Shown: in pieces, positions 1-9,414 of the stretch | How the letters are laid out: each line of letters starts with the position of its first letter | Numbering within the stretch: position 1 is the stretch's first letter | From: Melanopsichium pennsylvanicum | Taxonomy: Eukaryota; Basidiomycota; Ustilaginomycetes; Ustilaginales | Length of the DNA stretch: 64,000 bases | Direction of reading: 5' to 3' | Assembly (NCBI GenBank): GCA_900208305.1 | Contig: OAPG01000002.1 | Span: 1,054,001 to 1,118,000 of the forward strand | The notes under the pieces: generated by a model | The model's input: only the letters and a program-made list of their open reading frames with translations | The model's database searches: none | Told to the model about the DNA's origin: nothing | Made by a program: the position numbers and the translations under genes

Positions 1-32
1 TTTCTCGTCTCTCGAAGCGAAAATCAGGTCGA

Positions 33-473
33 ATGTCGAAGAACAAGACTGAATCTGCTATTGCAACCGGCAACAACATCAACAACGACGACGACGGCGA
101 CGACTCGTCATCATCATCGCCGCCGCAGCAACAACAACAAAAACAACCTGGCGGATTCATCCGAAGCATGGCCAACACGATCTCTAGCACTTTCAGCTCT
201 GCGGACAACAAGCGCGAGACTTTCTCTTGTTCTCCTTCACCCAAACGATCTAAAAGCATGGTAGATTCTAAACACGAATCTGCAAGTGATAGTGCGAAAG
301 CCAACAATAACGCTGCAAAAAATAGCGGTGCAAAAAACCGAAATGGGGGAGGCAGCAGTGGAGCGTTGGGTGTCAAGAGGATCTCATTGGGTCTCACAGG
401 GTCGGCCAAGAAGATGGCGGCACAGTCCAACGTTAGGTCGACGGATGGGTCGGAGGGTTCGCAGGATTCGTAA
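33..473 (+). CDS. Ser/Asn-rich hypothetical protein, possibly the C-terminal end of a longer protein
   Basis: The frame runs from the first visible ATG to a TAA and would encode 146 residues. It is low-complexity: an Asp run followed by a Ser run and a Gln run (residues about 20-37), then a Ser/Asn/Lys-rich tail. No family is recognised. The only less biased piece is around residues 40-55 (GGFIRSMANTISSTF). The frame is open, without a stop, to the left window edge, and the ATG has a C at -3, so the visible part may be only the last portion of a gene that starts outside the window. It converges on the glyoxal oxidase gene. The stop is clear; the start is not. Confidence 0.45.
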   Translation: MSKNKTESAIATGNNINNDDDGDDSSSSSPPQQQQQKQPGGFIRSMANTISSTFSSADNKRETFSCSPSPKRSKSMVDSKHESASDSAKANNNAAKNSGAKNRNGGGSSGALGVKRISLGLTGSAKKMAAQSNVRSTDGSEGSQDS

Positions 474-882
474 TGTATACGAGGTCTCATTTGTCTTTTG
501 TTGTTGCAGAATTGATTTGATATCCATACTCGCCTGCACAGACGAAGACTTGGGTTATAGGATGATGACGTGTATGACAGATTCCGGTGGTGTTGTTTTC
601 GATTGTGCGATTACATTGCGCGCTCTTTTGTATACTTGTACTACCAATTTTGTACAACATTGCTCGTTAACTATCTTGACTTGTTGTCTCAACAAGGATT
701 TTGAATGGTTTGCTCTCATCACCACGCCTCTCAGACATTGTTTTGGTCACTCATCTGACTTGAGTTATGTTGAGACAAGAGCGCGTGATTCAAGTATTGA
801 GATAAAGATTACACGGGGTATGATGTGGCAAGGGTAAGACGAAGTTTGAAATTGTCCTTGAACGTCCATGGTCAAGACGAGA
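474..882. other. Spacer between convergent genes
   Basis: The 409 bases lie between the stop of the Ser/Asn-rich protein and the stop of the glyoxal oxidase gene. I see no gene or repeat; it is presumably made of the two 3' untranslated regions and terminators. Confidence 0.5.
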
Positions 883-2835
883 TCAAGCAAAGAGGGCGAC
901 TGCGGACAGAACAGAAGCCAAAATCACGGCGGTCGTGGCTGCAAGACCAGCCGAAATGGCTCCAGCGCCACTAGACGAGCCCGACATTGACCCGCTCGAA
1001 CCTGATCCAGATCCGTTTGCTTTCGAGCTGTCACTGGAGTTCTTGGGAACAGGAGGACCCTGCGATGCGGGAAGCGAAGTGGAAGCGGTCACCCTCTGGT
1101 CGCCGAGCTGACCAGTACCGATCATGACATGTTGACCATTGGAAGGCACGCCGTTCACCACCAAGAAAGCCATGGCGGGTCCGGGCTGGAAAATATTTGC
1201 GTTGGGCGGCATGTTGGAGACGTGTAAAGTTCCTCCAACGGTGCCGTCCTGGTTCGCAGTGTAGGTCGAGTTGAGCTCAAGGTAGCGCTGGCCAAAGTTG
1301 ACACCGTGCGTAGCAAATCCAGAGCGGACAATCGAGATTTTGGCGTTCTTGATGTTGGTAACGTTGCCCGACAAGTCGGAGCTTGATAGGGGAATGTCGA
1401 AGGAGCCGCCGCCGTAAGCGAGTTGGGTGATATTGAGCTGCGTGGGACGAGGCTGATTGTACCACAGCGGGTACCACTGCTCGAGACGATATTCGGTGTT
1501 AGTGTAGTTCGCAGGATTGTCAAAGCTTACGTCTGCGTTCGGATTGGAGCCAGAAGTGAGGATGGAGCCGTCTTCGAGCAGGATAGCGGACGAGTGATAC
1601 ATTCGCTGGACCTGCATCTGAGAAAGATTGGCGGTTGTGAAGCGCGATCCTTCTGGTGCTTGGGGGTCATAGATCATGGGCTGATAGTCCGGCTCGTCGC
1701 CGAGCGAGATACCGAGGTTCTTGTTGTAGCTCTGGCCAGAATAGCCTCCGGTGCCCATTCGCACACCCTGACCGAACCAGAGCTTGCCGTCTGGCAGGTA
1801 CACAAAGGTACCCATGGAACGGCCGTTGATCAAATCGTCATCCTGCTCCCACTGCGGGTCATCCGCCTCGGGAACGATACGCTCGCAGACCTTGCTAGCC
1901 GGTGTGGCTAAAGGGTTGTATAAAGGACCAGCACCGTTACCCCATTCGTCGAGAGGACGCTGAACGCCACCGCAGAAGAGCACCTCCTGCTTGTAGTTGT
2001 TGGCTGGCGTCATGGGCAGCATGGCCACACCAGCGGACGCCGGATAGACCTTCATGGGCCCTGTAGTGGATGGAAGACCTTTAAAGACCGAATTGGTATC
2101 AAGATCATATAGGATCGCATCTTGACCGGCCTGGACGAACAATTTTCCGGTAGCCATGAGCCATGCCAAGGGGTAGAGATTCATAGGCAAGGTTTGTGTC
2201 AAAAAGTCCATGTTGATGGCATCACCTCTTGGTGGCCAGTACTCAAAGTTGGGCTGGTTTTGACCTGCATCGGCTACATATCCTCCGTAATCTTCCCCAC
2301 CTCCAATCCACAGTGTACCATCTGCGAGAGCCTCGACTGTAGGATACCACCTGCGCTTCTGCATAAAATAATTGCCGTCATCCCAGTCTGCAGTGCCTTG
2401 TGAATTGGGTGTGTAGAAACGAGCAGCCGGGCCACCATCGCCGTCGTAGTAAGGTGCAGTTGTACTGAAACGAGGAGTGGTAGAGTTGCCTCCATACCCG
2501 ACATTCTCGTTACCTCCAAAGGTGGCCCAAGTACCGTTTCCGAGCGACATACCGCCGGCGCAAAAAGTGTTGGTGATGACGTCCATCAGGCGACCAGTAC
2601 GGTTCTGTGTGTCCCATTCCTGACCCCAGGCAGGATGGCCATTGATCTGAGCTTGATTGCCTTCGGTCTTGTCGAGGATGACCACTTTGCCGGGAGCGCT
2701 GTTGAACATCATCATGCCAGAAACGGAGGAAGAGCCTACAATCTCGCTGCCGCCCGGCGTCGCTGCCATTGACGAGGAAGCTGTAGCGACGAGGGTTGCA
2801 GCTGCAGCTGCGACAGCATTGCGTTTTCTTGTCAT
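883..2835 (-). CDS. Glyoxal oxidase (copper radical oxidase), secreted and probably GPI-anchored
   Basis: The 650-residue protein is a copper radical oxidase of the glyoxal oxidase type, which oxidises small aldehydes such as glyoxal and methylglyoxal to acids and makes hydrogen peroxide outside the cell. The family's active-site residues are visible: Cys92 (NTFCAGG) and Tyr164 (RRWYPT), which form the Cys-Tyr radical cofactor, Tyr413-His414 (QRMYHSS) and His510 (ATHGVNFGQRY) as copper ligands. An Ala-rich signal peptide covers about residues 1-25. A Ser/Gly-rich spacer (about 598-625) precedes a hydrophobic end (about 626-650), which is typical of a GPI attachment signal. There are many N-glycosylation sequons. 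Smut fungi carry several paralogues (glo1-glo3 in Ustilago maydis); I cannot say which this is. The gene is a single exon and the ATG is the first in frame. Confidence 0.92.
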   Translation of the reverse strand: MTRKRNAVAAAAATLVATASSSMAATPGGSEIVGSSSVSGMMMFNSAPGKVVILDKTEGNQAQINGHPAWGQEWDTQNRTGRLMDVITNTFCAGGMSLGNGTWATFGGNENVGYGGNSTTPRFSTTAPYYDGDGGPAARFYTPNSQGTADWDDGNYFMQKRRWYPTVEALADGTLWIGGGEDYGGYVADAGQNQPNFEYWPPRGDAINMDFLTQTLPMNLYPLAWLMATGKLFVQAGQDAILYDLDTNSVFKGLPSTTGPMKVYPASAGVAMLPMTPANNYKQEVLFCGGVQRPLDEWGNGAGPLYNPLATPASKVCERIVPEADDPQWEQDDDLINGRSMGTFVYLPDGKLWFGQGVRMGTGGYSGQSYNKNLGISLGDEPDYQPMIYDPQAPEGSRFTTANLSQMQVQRMYHSSAILLEDGSILTSGSNPNADVSFDNPANYTNTEYRLEQWYPLWYNQPRPTQLNITQLAYGGGSFDIPLSSSDLSGNVTNIKNAKISIVRSGFATHGVNFGQRYLELNSTYTANQDGTVGGTLHVSNMPPNANIFQPGPAMAFLVVNGVPSNGQHVMIGTGQLGDQRVTASTSLPASQGPPVPKNSSDSSKANGSGSGSSGSMSGSSSGAGAISAGLAATTAVILASVLSAVALFA

Positions 2836-2919
2836 TCTGCTTGCCCTAAGTGGAAATGCCGGTTGGTACGACTCTTGCGATTATGTGTGCGTTTTGGATG
2901 CAGAGGCTGTGCACTCTTC

Positions 2920-2926
2920 TATATAT
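2920..2926 (-). promoter_or_regulatory. Candidate TATA box of the glyoxal oxidase gene
   Basis: A TATATAT stretch lies about 85 bases upstream of the glyoxal oxidase ATG, a plausible distance for a TATA element in a gene with a short leader. Only the position supports it. Confidence 0.35.
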
Positions 2927-4350
2927 GAAACTCTATCGAGACGCTTTGCACAGCCGTGCAAAGTCTATGCGGAAGTCTCGGATACGTTTTACGTGTATGG
3001 GACGGGCGAGGAGGACCGACTGAAAAGGGACGCGGTGGAAGGGGGCGTAAAGGGGGTGGAAGGGTTGACGGAAGTCTCTGGAAGAGATGTTTCCGTTTGG
3101 GAGGACTGTGTGTATCATATATATGATTGTTTTCGCCAGGCTAAATGCTCGAAGGTCGAGGTCCATTGAGCGTTTTAGCTTGTTGCAAGATTGGTTCAGG
3201 GATGCCGTGTTTGCTTGGGTTGACGGGCTTTGCTCTGTCATTCAGCAGCATCCCATATTGGCGCTCAGCGCTTCAAGAACCATGTACCTACCTGCACATG
3301 AGACGGAAGCAGCTTTCTGCCCGCATCGAGGGATAAATGGAACCGGTGTGCTGATGCAGAATCTCATACTGACGAACGATTGAGCTCAAAAAAGGAACTT
3401 TCGGCTATACTGTCATGCTCTGGTTGAGGGCAATGGCAATTGGCAATGGGCAACGCAAGGTCCTTGTACGACCAACTCCGCTCATGACATTGGACGTCTA
3501 TGAAAAGCAAGACAATAAAATAAAAACAAATGATAAAAAAGGGGCCAAAACTGTGGGAAAAGGCAAACCAAGAAGAGCAGATCCTGAAGCTCAACCTGAC
3601 GTCGTATTTGCAGCGTCCACGCGCGAAAAACAAGGCTTTAAATTCTCGTCGTTTTGCTGCGCGGATCTCAGTACCAGCAAAGGTGATAGAGAGGGTGAGG
3701 TCTGAATAACATCTTGGCACTTGGTCGGAGGGCCTTGGACAAGAGGTCAGCCACACTTCTGTTACAGAGCGCGAGAGAACTAAAACAGCATGATTTTCTC
3801 GCTTCTGCTGTCCAAAGCCATACTGTAAATTATTTGTAAAATGGCTCGTATTTTACTGTGAACGCCCGCGTTGACCAAACGGTTTCGGCAAAAACAAAAT
3901 GAAACAAATTCATGGAAAATCAAGGGTCGGCGTCGCCAAGCTTCGCCAAGTTTTCAACATCAACACCCTTTTTGGTTTTTCACGTTGGCTGTGAATGTGT
4001 TCTTGTACTGTATGTAGTGATCTTCTGCAGAGGCTTGACATCGCGATCCGCACTCGCGCCAGCGCTTTGTTTACGTTAAATTACTTAATTTGGCAGAAAA
4101 CAACTTTGGCTTTTGTGACAAGATGCACCCCCACCCCACACATTTTCGCTTCACCTCGAACTTGCGATTCATCTTGCTTCATACTGTAGCAGTGCGACCT
4201 TCTTTTGCAGAGAATGTTGGCTTGTCAACACTGTAATTATAGTAGAGCACTTGACAACGTGGGATCCCGGGGGTCAATATTTGGCTTCATGACTTGTCTC
4301 ACGCCGTAAAGAAAGTTTTCAGGGTCTTCTCCCCGACACCTGCCGTCCGA

Positions 4351-4408
4351 CCAATCTTTCCATTTTTAACCAATCTTTCCATTTTTTAACCAACCTTTCC
4401 ATTTTTAA
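4351..4408. repeat. Three-copy 19/20-bp tandem repeat
   Basis: Three units beginning CCAA[T/C]CTTTCCATTTTT occur at 4351-4369, 4370-4389 (one extra T) and 4390-4408 (one C for T). The third unit also forms the left arm of a perfect hairpin with a 10-bp stem and 3-base loop at 4394-4416. Confidence 0.9.
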
Positions 4409-5248
4409 TGGAAAGGAACATCGGCTCCGCATAAAAATGCCAGCCCTGTCCGGAAGTGACTCCTATCTTGTTCGCTTGTGATCCTGCTCGACAACTTCAG
4501 TATTCACGTCGATGCCTTTTGCAAATTCACCAACACAGTATTGTTGGAAGGACTCGCTGCCAACAAGCAGGATTTGAGCAACAATGCTTGCGGCACCATC
4601 GTCATCACGTCAACAGAGCTGCAGCAAAGCTCACACTCATCTGCTCGACTGTTGAGTTTTCATATGGAAATCCCCACAATTTCTCCTTAGCAAGACCTCT
4701 CAGCTACTTAAGGATGTGGCGGACAAAAGCAAGCATGCATGAGTTTCAGCGTTCCTTGGGCAACCGTGTATAGCAGCGACGATTGAGATGATGATTTACA
4801 GCCGGTGTGCGACATAAGCGAAGCAACACAAAGGCCAGTGTCCATGGTCTTCCAAGCAAAGTCATGCAGCTGGCACAATTCCGGCGGCTTTTGGTACGAG
4901 GGTCGCACGATCGAAATTCCACCGAGTGTTACGTCGTACTTTTTTCTACCTGAAGATTTTTCGGATTCGATGTTACGGTGGAGTTGTGTCACAAAGCAAG
5001 CAAAAAAAAGAGCAACATGTTCCGCGCGAGTGAGTCAGGGGCGCCAGAAATTCAACTTGTGTAAAATTGGCAAAGCAAAGAAGGACAACTTGACTTTTTC
5101 CGGCTCGTCGGAAGCGAACGGTGAACGGGTGTGGTTTGAAACTCATCGCAGGTCTAGGTTTAAAGCGTTGGTCACCATCCAAGGCATCTTTGTTACTCTC
5201 TTCGCCATCGTCATCCACCATATTTCGATACCTAGTACCTTTACAATA

Positions 5249-5749
5249 ATGGACGCCCTCGTTTACCGCAAGTGAGCATCACACAAGCACTGACCTCACC
5301 CACATCACTCGACCTTGAGATTGCGTGCACAGCTCGGTTCGACTTAGGCACTGCGAACCGCTATATCGCTCCATTTCACTCGACACATCTGACACGGAAA
5401 AGGAGAGAGCGGAGTACTGACATTTGACTTGGATCATGGCTGAATTTTTGTGATGGTTCAGGAACACCATTCTCGAGCGTCAGCGTGCTCTTCAGGCTGA
5501 CAGCCGACCCGTCTTCCAGCGTCTCCCCCGCTCCCGCCTTTACATGGGTATCTTCATGACCCTCTTCGGCGTCGGAATGTACGGCACCGCCGTCGGTTTC
5601 TACAACATGGCTCTCGTACGTATACTTCTCATTCTCAACCCCAACTCTAGCTCCCAACATACTGACTTTTGCCTTCCACTTTATGACCCTTTGCGATGTT
5701 CCTCTTTGATGGCTCGATATGGATACAGGGCAAGAAGCGTCAGTCGTAA
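5249..5749 (+). CDS. COX7: Cytochrome c oxidase subunit VIIa-like protein, three exons
   Basis: Exons are 5249-5271, 5462-5615 and 5729-5749, with GTGAGC...CAG and GTACGT...CAG introns; spliced length is 198 bases, or 65 residues. The product begins MDALVYRK, continues with a basic/Gln-rich matrix part (TILERQRALQ, then RLPRSRLYMG), has one membrane span around residues 36-58 and a short basic tail (GKKRQS). This layout and the 'LPRSRLYMG' turn before a single span fit the small fungal subunit VIIa of complex IV, an accessory inner-membrane subunit. The introns are 190 and 113 bases. The frame is kept across both junctions (23+154+21 bases). The short length makes the family call less certain than the gene structure. 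Confidence 0.75.
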
Positions 5750-6140
5750 GCCTGACACAGTTCGAGGTGCAATCACCGACGCACGATACATGCGATTTGG
5801 CTTGGCGTAGACCCACGTGTTTTTTTCTACAGTTAAGCTTGCAAATACAAACTTCGCTTTCTCTCACATCCGTAATATTTCACGCTCACTCACATAAGCA
5901 GCGCGTCTGCGGATTGTCAACCTGAGGTGGTCGCAAAGGTGATCGGCTGGCACTGAACACGACTCGAGCAAGATTGACGCGCATGACGACAAAGTCGCAT
6001 GAGCCTCAGACACAGAGCAATTCATTCTTGAGCATCACGATCTGAGTGATGTGAAACTGCATCGATAGGTGATTTCTTGGGGAGCAAAGCGACATTGTGC
6101 TGGATAGAAGGAATCGACTTGTCATCGTCTAGTCAGTCGT
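5750..6140. other. Spacer between convergent genes
   Basis: The 391 bases between the stop of the cytochrome oxidase subunit gene and the stop of the Maf gene hold no feature I can support. Confidence 0.4.
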
Positions 6141-7451
6141 CTAGTTGTCATCTTCGACAATATCCAGCTCTTCGTTCTCAATCAGATCGTGCAGGAATGC
6201 GCTAAAGCTGTACAGTGGGAAGCCCACCACATTGTTGTAGTCGCCTTCGATGGAGCGTACCAGCAGCGAGCCACGACCCTGATGAGACGAAATCCAACAG
6301 AACCACATCACAGGAAAAAGGACACGGGGTAAGGATGGCGTTAGTTCGTGAACGATCATCTTTTAAGTCAGATAAGGAGTGTTTGAGTACTGACCTGGAT
6401 CGCAAAGCCACCGGCTCGGTCGATGCCTTCTTTCGAATCGACGTACGCTTTGAGCATGTAATACGGGTTGTCTGCGAAATGCACCTTGGTTCGCTCGCAC
6501 AAGGATCTGGTTCACAAATCCCAGAACAAGTGTCAGTATCCGACGACCCTCCCGGTTCTTGCTAAGATTGTTCAAGAGCAACAACATACCTCATCTGGAA
6601 TCCCGGCGCCTCAATGACTGGCCATATTACCGTGACTCCTGTGACCACCTCACACTATAGCCCTCGCAGTGAACCAAAATCACTTGTCAGCGATATGAGT
6701 CATGAAGAGAAAAGAATGAGAAAAGTATGTGGCAGACGGGTACTTACCGAGCCTCCATTCAGATCTGCGAGCATACGTAGATTATCTTGCTGATCGACCG
6801 GCTTTTCCATAATCACTTCGTCTTTGACCACGACGGTGTCGGCTGAGATGACAAAGTCTGGTGGATCCTCTGGGTCCTCTTTCTGTCATTATCTCACAGT
6901 GATGGAGGAAGAATCAATGCGTGTGAGCTTGACCTGATTTACCTCACGCACAAGTTGTTGATATGGGATGAGGTGTCAGGAGACTTACGACTAGCCGTTG
7001 GTATACCTCCAAGGCCTTCATTTCAAGAACAGAGAGGATCGCAGAGATCAACGTCAGCACGACGTTACTCAAACGCTACCACCACAGACATATCAGCGCA
7101 AGACTCACCTTCTTCGACCCCGTCTGAACAGGGTACTCATAAACAGCATCGCCCGTGAACTCGTTTTTGGGCAAATTTTCTTCAAAGGTGCTTGGCACAA
7201 TCTCTGGTACGAGTCCCTATCATCGTTGAAACCATCGCAGAATTTGAGACGATCTTGTCAGCAGTCCTTTCTGATTTTCAAGAGCTGTCCTCAGGTCGAG
7301 CGATGAACAGGCGTAAACGTACTACAGAAGCCAAAATGTCCTTGCGCCTCGGGCTCGAGCTGGCGAGAATAACCCTTTTGCCTGCTAGCTTGTTGAACAG
7401 CGGCGTATTCAGCGCGAAGGTTGTGACTGGATCTGGTCTTGTGGTCGACAT
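6141..7451 (-). CDS. Maf/YhdE-type nucleotide pyrophosphatase, seven exons
   Basis: Reading the minus strand, exons are 7451-7323, 7216-7109, 7015-6989, 6882-6748, 6654-6590, 6506-6395 and 6278-6141. All have GT...AG borders, and the joined length of 714 bases gives 237 residues with the frame kept throughout. The product carries the hallmarks of the Maf family, house-cleaning pyrophosphatases acting on dTTP/UTP or modified nucleotides: ILASSSPRR at residues 28-36, a following GL.PEIVPSTFEE segment, FVISADTVVV with the catalytic Asp, GGS and VTGVTV, and a C-terminal DRAGGFAIQGRG then EGDYNNVVGFPL. The third exon is only 27 bases. It is the most intron-rich gene here, unlike its long single-exon neighbours. 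It lies tandem to and downstream of the D-amino-acid oxidase gene. Substrate preference cannot be read from the sequence. Confidence 0.88.
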
Positions 7452-7808
7452 GTTCGGTCAAGGGTGATGGTGTTGGTGTGCATCGGCAAGGAAGAAGATC
7501 GCGGATCTGCGGGTACAAGATTCAAGTATGCAACCGTGCGGAGCATTTTTCGGCATTCTCATCGTTCTTGTGTCAAGGTGTGGAGGTGTCAGGCGAGAAG
7601 AATTGGCGCTTGAAAAGGGCGTTGCGAAATTCCGCACTTAAAGATCGCCCCGCTCTATAAAAAACTCTTCATACATTCTCTCTTATCAACAAAAACAACG
7701 GTCATGAAGGTTCCATGCTAGCACATCAGAAACCTCAGCTTGGACCAACATGGTGTCTGAGGCGTAAGAAGAGTATGAGTCGTGAACGTTGGCATGACTC
7801 GCAAACGA
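7452..7808. other. Spacer between two minus-strand genes
   Basis: The 357 bases hold the 3' end of the D-amino-acid oxidase transcript and the upstream region of the Maf gene. Apart from a TATAAAA at 7656-7662 on the plus strand, which has no matching gene, I see nothing. Confidence 0.4.
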
Positions 7809-9414
7809 TTACAATCTCGCGGATCGTGACGAGAATGGTGAGCTTGACTGAAGCGCTTGCTCGACCAGCTATTGGGAGGAAAGGGCAGAAAAGATGCATG
7901 TACTGTCAGCAGAGACATCATGCAACGTAGCATTGTTGTTCTTCCAGGACGTCTACGTACCTGCTTTGCGTCCAGCGCGGCACCCCATGAAGCTTGATAT
8001 CCCGCTCCTCCATAGCTGTGTCCGTGACAAAAGTATCATGACAGTTAGCATTGTCGTTTTTGCGATCGCATCTACTCTTCCTTTGATAGGGAGCTTACCC
8101 ATAGCTGTGAACAATTTTCACACCCTCCACGTCCGATCCCCGCTCCAACCTAACCCCACCTCTCCTCGCCGGCCTGAGTCCAACATTAACGCCCACAACC
8201 TCCAAATCTTGCACCTTAGGCTTTGTGAGACCTGTCCTTTTCTTCGGATTTACCAATTGCGGTACGAGCTCCAAGCATCTTTTCAAAATCTTTCTTGTTG
8301 TCTCTGATCTCGGCTTAGGATCCCAATCATCGAAGATTCTTGTTCCGCCACAGACGACAGTGCCATCGCCACGAGGGATGATGTACACCTCACGGCCTCC
8401 TTGAGCGCGAACTATTGAGAATCCAGGGATCTCGTGCTTTGGTTTGTACGCGTAGGAAGGAAGGGTTGAAGACGTCGACAGCCAGGGAGCATTGATGACG
8501 ACGACTTGACCTCTTTGAGGATGCACTGCATGATCGTTGATGCCTTGGATGGTTCGTGCACCGAGACCAGGGCTGGCGACAAGAATGTCGACATTCCTTA
8601 TATTTGTCCAGTGCGAGGAGTACCTACAGATGATGGAGGCTGTCGAAGGTGGACACGTAGCCAGCTGAATGGCCTCTGAGAGTGACTTGGCTTCGGCGAC
8701 CACGAGTCGACCGCCGAGCTCGATAAAATGGCGGACGAGCCAGCTGTGGTAGAGGGGAACGTTGATGTTGATGGTTGAGAAGGTGCAACCGTGTCCGATG
8801 CTTGGCTTCAACTTGCTTGCTGGGATCCGTTTGAACTATAGCAGACAAAAAGAAGCATTTTGGTAAACCGCAAGCTGATCAAGACATTGTCATAATGACA
8901 GAAGCAGACGAGGACTCACATCAGGATACCAATTTAGGACACCCTCGTATGGCGCTTTCAAAGTGGAAGACGAGCCCCCAGCAGTTTCAAACAGCTCCGT
9001 CTGATGCACCCACACGAGCGGCTCTATATCGATGTACTGTTTGCCGGTTGATCTTACAGATCCGATCGGTACCACCGGGCTTGCACCGTACGCTTCTTGC
9101 TGTGATGTAGACTTGGACCAGGGCCGCTCACTAACAAGCCGACTCATACGCTCAAAGGTGAGCTTATCATGTCGCAGCTCGCGCTCTGTTTTCGCATCAC
9201 TCACGTGGTGACCACCTGCCCATATACTAGCGTACTCGGCAGAATGTGTTGATGTGGTCCCATCGCCAAAGTCGGGAACTTCCTTGGATACGATGGTGAC
9301 CGACGTCCTAGTTCGACATGGCTTTGTGGATTGATCTTCGAGGATGGCCAGCGCTGTAGAGAGTCCAATTACTCCGCATCCCAGGATTGCAACGTGATGT
9401 GTAGGCTTCGACAT
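7809..9414 (-). CDS. DAO1: D-amino-acid oxidase (FAD-dependent, peroxisomal), four exons
   Basis: Minus-strand exons are 9414-8920, 8835-8099, 8015-7961 and 7868-7809; the joined 1347 bases encode 448 residues. The enzyme family oxidises D-amino acids to 2-oxo acids with ammonia and hydrogen peroxide. Visible marks are the FAD-binding GxGxxG (GCGVIG, residues 12-17), the SAEYASIWAGGHH segment after it, RGQVVVI in the middle, and the family signature HSYGYGGAGYQASWG created exactly at the exon 2/3 junction. The last exon of 60 bases adds 19 residues ending Ala-Arg-Leu, a PTS1-type peroxisomal signal, the usual site of this enzyme. At 448 residues it is longer than the usual 340-370, owing to insertions in the first half and near residues 245-270. 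D-aspartate oxidase is a possible alternative. Confidence 0.88.

Larger units (their letters stand above)
2836..5248. other. Divergent intergenic region
   Basis: This 2.4-kb spacer separates the divergent starts of the glyoxal oxidase and cytochrome oxidase subunit genes. It holds the TATA candidate, a three-unit tandem repeat with a hairpin at 4351-4416, and several ACTGTA-type motifs (about 3821, 4005, 4181 and 4230). Open frames here (for example 3364-3756 and 4805-5275) show no recognisable protein features. I see no RNA gene. Confidence 0.4.

Noticed and set aside
7656..7710. TATAAAA on the plus strand followed by an ATG at 7704
   Set aside because: The ATG opens a frame of only five codons and no splice continuation was convincing; both neighbouring genes are on the other strand.
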